From assembly GCA_003278195.1 (NCBI GenBank), contig QCGE01000004.1, forward strand, positions 1-64,000: a stretch of DNA of 64,000 bases. The letters run 5' to 3'. Below, piece by piece: positions 59,166-64,000 of this stretch; within the stretch, counting starts at the first letter, position 1, and each line of letters opens with the position of its first letter. This stretch comes from Prochlorococcus sp. AG-363-P08. Lineage in GTDB: Bacteria; Cyanobacteriota; Cyanobacteriia; PCC-6307; Cyanobiaceae. Position numbers and translations under genes: made by a program. Below the pieces are notes generated by a model that made no database searches, was not told the origin of the DNA, and saw only the letters and a list, made by a program, of their open reading frames with translations.

Positions 59166-59924
59166 CTAAAGACGAACTGAATTTATCGCCCAGCGAATCT
59201 GCCTGATCATTCCCCTGATAAAGGCTACTTCTTCTGGTCTGATCTCAGATCTTCGGAGAAATCTTCTAACCTTGCTCATCCGAGCCTTAGCTGTGTGATC
59301 AAGTAGGAAGCCAACATCTAACAAAAGCTCTTGAGTGTCCGTAAGACAATCAGCGACTTGAGCTGGTGTAGCCAAAGTTGGGAAATGCGGTTTTTCTTGA
59401 TTTATAGATAAACCAGGGTTTAAAGCCTTTAAGCATTGAAATTCATAAAGAACTATCGCTACTGCATGTGAAAGATTTAGTGAAAGATAGTCAGAATCTA
59501 TCTCTAGGGTCAAAACCTTGTTTGCAACAAGAAGTTCTTCATTAGTTAACCCCCTATCTTCCCTTCCAAAAACGAGGGCTATTGGACCATCATCTATTCC
59601 TTCTAATAGCCAAGGAAGGACCTCACGAGGAGTATGCAAAGGGATATCGCCGTGATCGATTCGAGCGCAAGTAGCAACAACTCGCCTGCAATCTGAAACT
59701 GCCTCTAAAAGTGAAGAAAAATGTGGTGCAGCCTCTAGCAAAGCGGCACCTCTTAGCGCCATCTTTTTTGCTTCAGAATCCAAAATATTGCATCTAGGTG
59801 AAACCACTCGAATCTCACCAACTCCAAAATTCGCACAAAGCCTTGCAACGCTACCTACATTTATTGGGCCTCCTGGCTCTACTAAAACAACGCGAATGTT
59901 CTTAATCAAATCGTGCAGGCTCAA
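59166..59924 (-). CDS. RNA methyltransferase, TrmH/TrmJ (SPOUT) family
   Basis: VVLVEPGGPINVGSVARLCANFGVGEIRVVSPRC...LVFGREDRGLTNEEL...LSLNLSHAVAIVLYE. Confidence 0.93.
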   Translation of the reverse strand: MSLHDLIKNIRVVLVEPGGPINVGSVARLCANFGVGEIRVVSPRCNILDSEAKKMALRGAALLEAAPHFSSLLEAVSDCRRVVATCARIDHGDIPLHTPREVLPWLLEGIDDGPIALVFGREDRGLTNEELLVANKVLTLEIDSDYLSLNLSHAVAIVLYEFQCLKALNPGLSINQEKPHFPTLATPAQVADCLTDTQELLLDVGFLLDHTAKARMSKVRRFLRRSEIRPEEVAFIRGMIRQIRWAINSVRL

Positions 59925-60352
59925 CTGAGAGTGTGGAGAAAAGCCAAAATGTCAGACATTGCTTCAGGCTCTAATTCAAAACTAGGCATTGGAGGCGTAC
60001 GACCACTTATCACTTGCTTAATTAGAGCTGCATCTCGTCGGGATGCAGCAATATCTTGCAAAGACGGTCCAACTAGTCCTTGGGCATTTATTCCATGACA
60101 TGCAGCACAATTCATTCTGAATAAAATCGCTCCATTTTCTTCAGAACCATTAATCCTAAGAACCTCTTGAATATATGGATCCTGTTGAGAAAGCAAAAGG
60201 AACCCAAGGACCAAAAGGATGCATGTAAATGACGCTACAAGAATCAAGGTCCTCACAAGACCTATTCCAGTGTTAGCTTCTTTAGGAGCAGTTGATGAAG
60301 GGCCCGTCACAATAAAACCATGGGCATGAAACAATTGTGCTTGATAAGCCAA
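59921..60352 (-). CDS. Membrane-anchored c-type cytochrome (CytM-like)
   Basis: [18 protein letters not shown] (CxxCH), [21 protein letters not shown]-terminal TM. Confidence 0.85.
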   Translation of the reverse strand: MAYQAQLFHAHGFIVTGPSSTAPKEANTGIGLVRTLILVASFTCILLVLGFLLLSQQDPYIQEVLRINGSEENGAILFRMNCAACHGINAQGLVGPSLQDIAASRRDAALIKQVISGRTPPMPSFELEPEAMSDILAFLHTLS

Positions 60353-60366
60353 CCAAACGTAAAACC

Positions 60367-60480
60367 ATGATCGAACCTCTACTTTGCGGAATAGTTCTTG
60401 GACTGATCCCAGTTACATTGCTTGGCCTTTTTGTGGCTGCATGGAACCAGTATCGCAGGGACAACTCACTGGTGGGCTAA
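60367..60480 (+). CDS. petG: Cytochrome b6f complex subunit PetG (37 aa)
   Basis: [37 protein letters not shown]; below track cutoff. Confidence 0.95.
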   Translation: MIEPLLCGIVLGLIPVTLLGLFVAAWNQYRRDNSLVG

Positions 60481-61087
60481 GCATTAGCAAAGAGGTATTC
60501 CCATATTTTCTTCTGTCAGCTTCAACCCAAGGGGCTGGAACATTTATTTCATTATTAGTTGAATGTTCACAGATCACCAAAGATCCTTCACTTAACCAAT
60601 CACCTTTTAAAAGCAAATTCAAAACAGTTTCATAAAGATCAGAGTCATAAGGAGGGTCCAAATAAACAAGATCAAATTTAGGGAAAGAAGCTAATCCAAA
60701 TAATTTCTTTTTCTCTTTACTAAGCCATTTGATTACGTCATCACAAAACATAGAGATATATGCTTTGGTTCCAAGTGCTGCGCTTGTAGAAGCAAGATTA
60801 GTCCTACATACTTTTGCGACTTTCGGGCTAATTTCTACAGCCACAACAACTTTTACGCCATGTTGCAATGCCTCACAACTCATAACTCCACTACCGCTAC
60901 AAAGGTCTAACCAAGAAGAATCCGTTATTCGTGGAGCCAATAAATTCATTACTGCCTCCCGGACAAATGATGTAGTAGGGCGAGTTGTTGAACCCACAGG
61001 GCTCTGCAATTTTCTTCCGCCAGACAAACGAAGAGGTTGAGGTTTTATGGGCAAGGTTTTGCTCCTGAATTCAACCAATTCAGCCAA
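60413..61087 (-). CDS. rsmD: 16S rRNA (guanine966-N2)-methyltransferase RsmD family
   Basis: [56 protein letters not shown]...[13 protein letters not shown]. Confidence 0.93.
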   Translation of the reverse strand: MAELVEFRSKTLPIKPQPLRLSGGRKLQSPVGSTTRPTTSFVREAVMNLLAPRITDSSWLDLCSGSGVMSCEALQHGVKVVVAVEISPKVAKVCRTNLASTSAALGTKAYISMFCDDVIKWLSKEKKKLFGLASFPKFDLVYLDPPYDSDLYETVLNLLLKGDWLSEGSLVICEHSTNNEINVPAPWVEADRRKYGNTSLLMLSPPVSCPCDTGSMQPQKGQAM

Positions 61088-61686
61088 TTTTTAAGCATGT
61101 AATGACCTGCCTGGGAAGATTTCTCAGGATGAAATTGGCAGGCACCCAACCTTCCATTCCAAACGACTGATGTAATTTCCCTTGTCCCAAATGAAGTCGT
61201 AGCTGCTACAAAGCTCTCATTAGAAGGAATTGCCGCATAAGAATGAACAAAGTACATCCAAAGTGGTACTGATTTAGATGAAAATAATGGACAAATCTTT
61301 TGAAGATGCAGTTGGGACCACCCCATATGAGGGATTCGTTCATCCTGATTGGCAGGCAATAATTCAACACGACCATTAAAGAGACCTAAACCTTCAGAGG
61401 TACCTTCTGCACTCGATTCGAAAAACAATTGCAAACCAAGACATATCCCCAAAAGCGGCTTGCCCTGACTAGCCCACTTTCTTAAAGGATCAATCAGGCA
61501 AGCCTGGTCTAAATGCGCCATAGCAGGGTCAAAAGCGCCTACGCCGGGCAAGATCAGAGCCTGACAGGCATTCATATCCGAAGGGCTTTTGACTAGCAAT
61601 AGAGGAGTCTCTAGCCGTTTAAAGGCCATTTGAACGGAATGGAGATTACCCATCCCGTAATCAATGAGGCCAAGGCCTGCCATCAC
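61045..61686 (-). CDS. hisH: Imidazole glycerol phosphate synthase subunit HisH
   Basis: GLIDYGMGNLHSVQMAFKRL...LLGICLGLQLFFESSAEG...GACQFHPEKSSQAG. Confidence 0.96.
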   Translation of the reverse strand: MMAGLGLIDYGMGNLHSVQMAFKRLETPLLLVKSPSDMNACQALILPGVGAFDPAMAHLDQACLIDPLRKWASQGKPLLGICLGLQLFFESSAEGTSEGLGLFNGRVELLPANQDERIPHMGWSQLHLQKICPLFSSKSVPLWMYFVHSYAAIPSNESFVAATTSFGTREITSVVWNGRLGACQFHPEKSSQAGHYMLKNWLNWLNSGAKPCP

Positions 61687-61778
61687 GAAAAGATTAAGTT
61701 GTTGTTTCTAGAGGCTTGCCCTAGAGAGATCTTGCAAGGGATTAATTCAATTAATTGAATAACCCTTAAACAAATTTC

Positions 61779-62102
61779 TCAAAGGTACTTGGTGATAGTT
61801 CCTGAAAGAGTTGCTTTAGGTACTGCCCCTACAACAGTATCAACCTTTTGGCCACCCTTGAAAATCATCAAAGTGGGAATACTCCGAATGCCGTATTGAC
61901 TAGCAACATTGGGGTTTTCATCGGTATTGAGCTTGAAGACCTTGATCTTCCCCTCGAACTCCTTAGAGATCTCATCCACGATTGGGGCAACCATCCGACA
62001 AGGGCCACACCATGGTGCCCAAAAGTCAACCAATACGGGGACGGTACTCTGAAGGACATCCTGCTCAAATGAGGCATCTGTTACAGCAGAAGCAGTTGAC
62101 AT
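61779..62102 (-). CDS. trxA: Thioredoxin
   Basis: [24 protein letters not shown]. Confidence 0.97.
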   Translation of the reverse strand: MSTASAVTDASFEQDVLQSTVPVLVDFWAPWCGPCRMVAPIVDEISKEFEGKIKVFKLNTDENPNVASQYGIRSIPTLMIFKGGQKVDTVVGAVPKATLSGTITKYL

Positions 62103-62208
62103 TCCCTAAAACACGTTATCTCGGAGAAACTTAGCAACCGTTTTTACTTATTTCAGGATTTGAAACCCTTAGCTGTCAAAACTGTGACGGAAATAGCCTA
62201 AAAAACAC

Positions 62209-62268
62209 AAAAAGCCCGAACTCGTCGGGCAGTGTGTGTGAGGAGTGTGTGGGCCGAAGCCCTCACAT
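62209..62268 (-). ncRNA. yfr1: Yfr1 small regulatory RNA
   Basis: Minus strand ATGTGAGGGCTTCGGCCCACACACTCCTCACACACACTGCCCGACGAGTTCGGGCTTTTT: two hairpins flanking unpaired ACTCCTCACAC (62236-62246); located between guaB3 and trxA, as known for Prochlorococcus Yfr1. Confidence 0.93.
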
Positions 62269-62323
62269 ATAGATACTAACGCTTGTGAAAGAAGGAACCA
62301 ATTAATCCAACAATTCCTTGCGC

Positions 62324-63487
62324 CTATTTACCCATGCCAAGTTGCTGTGCCTTCTGATACACCTTCCCTTCAGTCAGTAAAGAGGGTGCAACAACCACAT
62401 CTACATTCTGCATTTCCTTAATGTTTCTTGCTCCAAGGGTCCCCATAGAAGTTTTTAGAGCTCCTAAGAGATTATGAGTCCCATCATCTAGAAGAGCAGG
62501 GCCGCGAAGAATACGCTCTAAGCTTCCTGTAGTCCCTACCTTGATTCTTGTCCCCCTTGGGAGAACTGGGCTAGGAGTTGCCATCCCCCAATGGAAGCCG
62601 CGACCAGGGGCTTCTTCTGCTCTTGCAATAGGGGATCCAATCATCACAGAATCAGCCCCACAAGCTATGCATTTACAAATATCACCTCCGGTAACGATTC
62701 CACCATCAGCAATAACAGGAACATATTTACCTGTTTCTTTCTCGTAATCAGCACGAGCAGCTGCGCAATCCGATACGGCCGTTGCCTGAGGAATTCCAAC
62801 CCCTAAAACACCTCTAGATGTACAAGCGGCTCCTGGGCCAATGCCAACCATTACAGCAGCTGCTCCAGCTCTCATGAGCTGCAAAGCAACGTCATAGGTA
62901 ACACAATTTCCTATTGCAACAGGCATACCAATAGTTTGACAAAGAGCCTGAAGATCGAGAATCTCACGACCTTGAGGGCCAATATGCTCAGTTGATACAA
63001 CCGTCGCCTGAACAAAGAATATATCCGAGCCAGCGTCTGCAATTGTTTGCTTATAACGAATGGCAGCAGCTGGTGTTCCACTAACAGCAGCGATACCGCC
63101 CAATTTTTTTATTTCTGAAATACGCTTATAAATCAGTTCTTCAAGAACAGGTTGGCTATATATCTTTTGCATTAGTGGAACAAATTCATCCTTCCCTACA
63201 GAAGAAATTTGTTCTAACAAATCCTGGGGTTGATGATATCTAGTTTGGATACCTTCTAGATTTAAAACACCTAGAGAACCAAGCTTGCTCAATGTTGCAG
63301 CCATAGCAACATCTACAACACCATCCATTGCACTTGCGATTATTGGAATTTCTCGTTCAATTCCACCAATACTCCAGCTTGTGTCTGTTACAGCTGGATC
63401 AACAGTTCGCTTGCCTGGAACCAAAGCAATTTCATCAATCCCATATGCACGACGAACGGTTTTTGAACGTCCGAGCTGAATATCCAC
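62324..63487 (-). CDS. guaB3: GuaB3-type IMP dehydrogenase-related protein (GTG start at 63487)
   Basis: [77 protein letters not shown]. Confidence 0.92.
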   Translation of the reverse strand: MDIQLGRSKTVRRAYGIDEIALVPGKRTVDPAVTDTSWSIGGIEREIPIIASAMDGVVDVAMAATLSKLGSLGVLNLEGIQTRYHQPQDLLEQISSVGKDEFVPLMQKIYSQPVLEELIYKRISEIKKLGGIAAVSGTPAAAIRYKQTIADAGSDIFFVQATVVSTEHIGPQGREILDLQALCQTIGMPVAIGNCVTYDVALQLMRAGAAAVMVGIGPGAACTSRGVLGVGIPQATAVSDCAAARADYEKETGKYVPVIADGGIVTGGDICKCIACGADSVMIGSPIARAEEAPGRGFHWGMATPSPVLPRGTRIKVGTTGSLERILRGPALLDDGTHNLLGALKTSMGTLGARNIKEMQNVDVVVAPSLLTEGKVYQKAQQLGMGK

Positions 63488-63815
63488 AACAGCCTCAATC
63501 CATTTTGAATAAATTACCAAGTAGAGAGCTAAAAAACTCTTAGTTGTGGTGGTTCCAGATCAGATCAAAAAATCATGCAGATTTAGCAGAGGTGAAATTT
63601 GCTCCTAAAACGCCTGCAGTAGGGGGGGTTAAAGGATCTGTACAGAAAAAAAGTTTTTTTTATAAAACTCACTTTTTAAGGCTGCAAAAAGAAATGAGCA
63701 AAGAAAACAGCTAGTACCTCAGGCAAATCAAAAGGGAAGGAAATAATTTTTTTTAGAAGCTTTTGCTCAAGTTAACTCTCGCCGAGATAACCTAATGGTT
63801 GGTAAAAGCTCTTTT

Positions 63816-64000
63816 ATGGCTGATCCAAAGGGACCTGGTAGCGAAGGTCCCGGAGATTCCGACGACAGGATCATCCAGACTGACCTGCGTAATGAGATGT
63901 CGCGCTCCTATCTGGAGTACGCGATGAGTGTCATTGTTGGTAGAGCGCTGCCAGATGCTCGAGATGGACTTAAACCAGTCCATCGCAGAATCCTTTATGC
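63816..64000 (+). CDS. gyrA: DNA gyrase subunit A, N-terminus (truncated by window end)
   Basis: [62 protein letters not shown]. Confidence 0.95.
   Translation, partial: MADPKGPGSEGPGDSDDRIIQTDLRNEMSRSYLEYAMSVIVGRALPDARDGLKPVHRRILY

Noticed and set aside
63285-63543. Plus-strand ORFs opposite guaB3 (62541, 62591, 63285, 63328)
   Set aside because: Antisense to a conserved gene, no start-region signals.
63781-63815. tRNA-like string GCCGAGATAACCTAATGGTTGGTAAAAGCTC before gyrA
   Set aside because: Looks like an acceptor/D-arm, but no anticodon stem, T-arm or acceptor 3' half follows; gyrA starts at 63816.
1-64000. CRISPR arrays, IS elements, prophage modules, restriction-modification or toxin-antitoxin systems
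   Set aside because: No regularly spaced repeats, transposase/integrase motifs or paired TA-like genes seen; the SF2 helicase at 10841-12232 stands alone without a methylase or nuclease partner.

Overview
This 64 kb window looks like the chromosome of a low-light-adapted Prochlorococcus. The basis is the AT-rich, compact marine-picocyanobacterial gene set, three linked pcb (divinyl-Chl a/b antenna) genes, a cluster of high-light-inducible (hli) genes, and the Yfr1 locus between guaB3 and trxA. Most of the window is core genome: cobQ, maf, psbD-psbC with the GTG-start overlap, ycf4, cyclophilin, ilvN, petM, ycf39, infA, pntA/A2/B, dxr, cysS, polA, ychF, glycerate kinase, hom, sufE, ruvC, chlI, a TrmH-type methylase, cytochrome c, petG, rsmD, hisH, trxA, guaB3 and the start of gyrA. 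The accessory parts are about 26.9-32 kb (orphan glycosyltransferase, four-gene hli array, tiny ORFs), 32.3-37 kb (pcb cluster) and 37.9-47 kb (many small membrane or orphan proteins and hairpins). Main observations: (1) a conserved ~86-nt leader repeated ahead of all three pcb genes, with mosaic blocks suggesting gene conversion; (2) a candidate sRNA or attenuator with mutually exclusive hairpins and a U10 tract at ~39.6-39.75 kb; (3) an unannotated 2H-phosphoesterase-like protein; (4) a class A beta-lactamase-fold protein that appears to lack the deacylating Glu; (5) small proteins below the ORF-track cutoff (petM, petG, three hli genes, a 44-aa membrane protein at 46.8 kb); (6) the Yfr1 sRNA. 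I saw no CRISPR array, IS element, prophage, rRNA or convincing tRNA. All calls come from reading the sequence; no searches were run.
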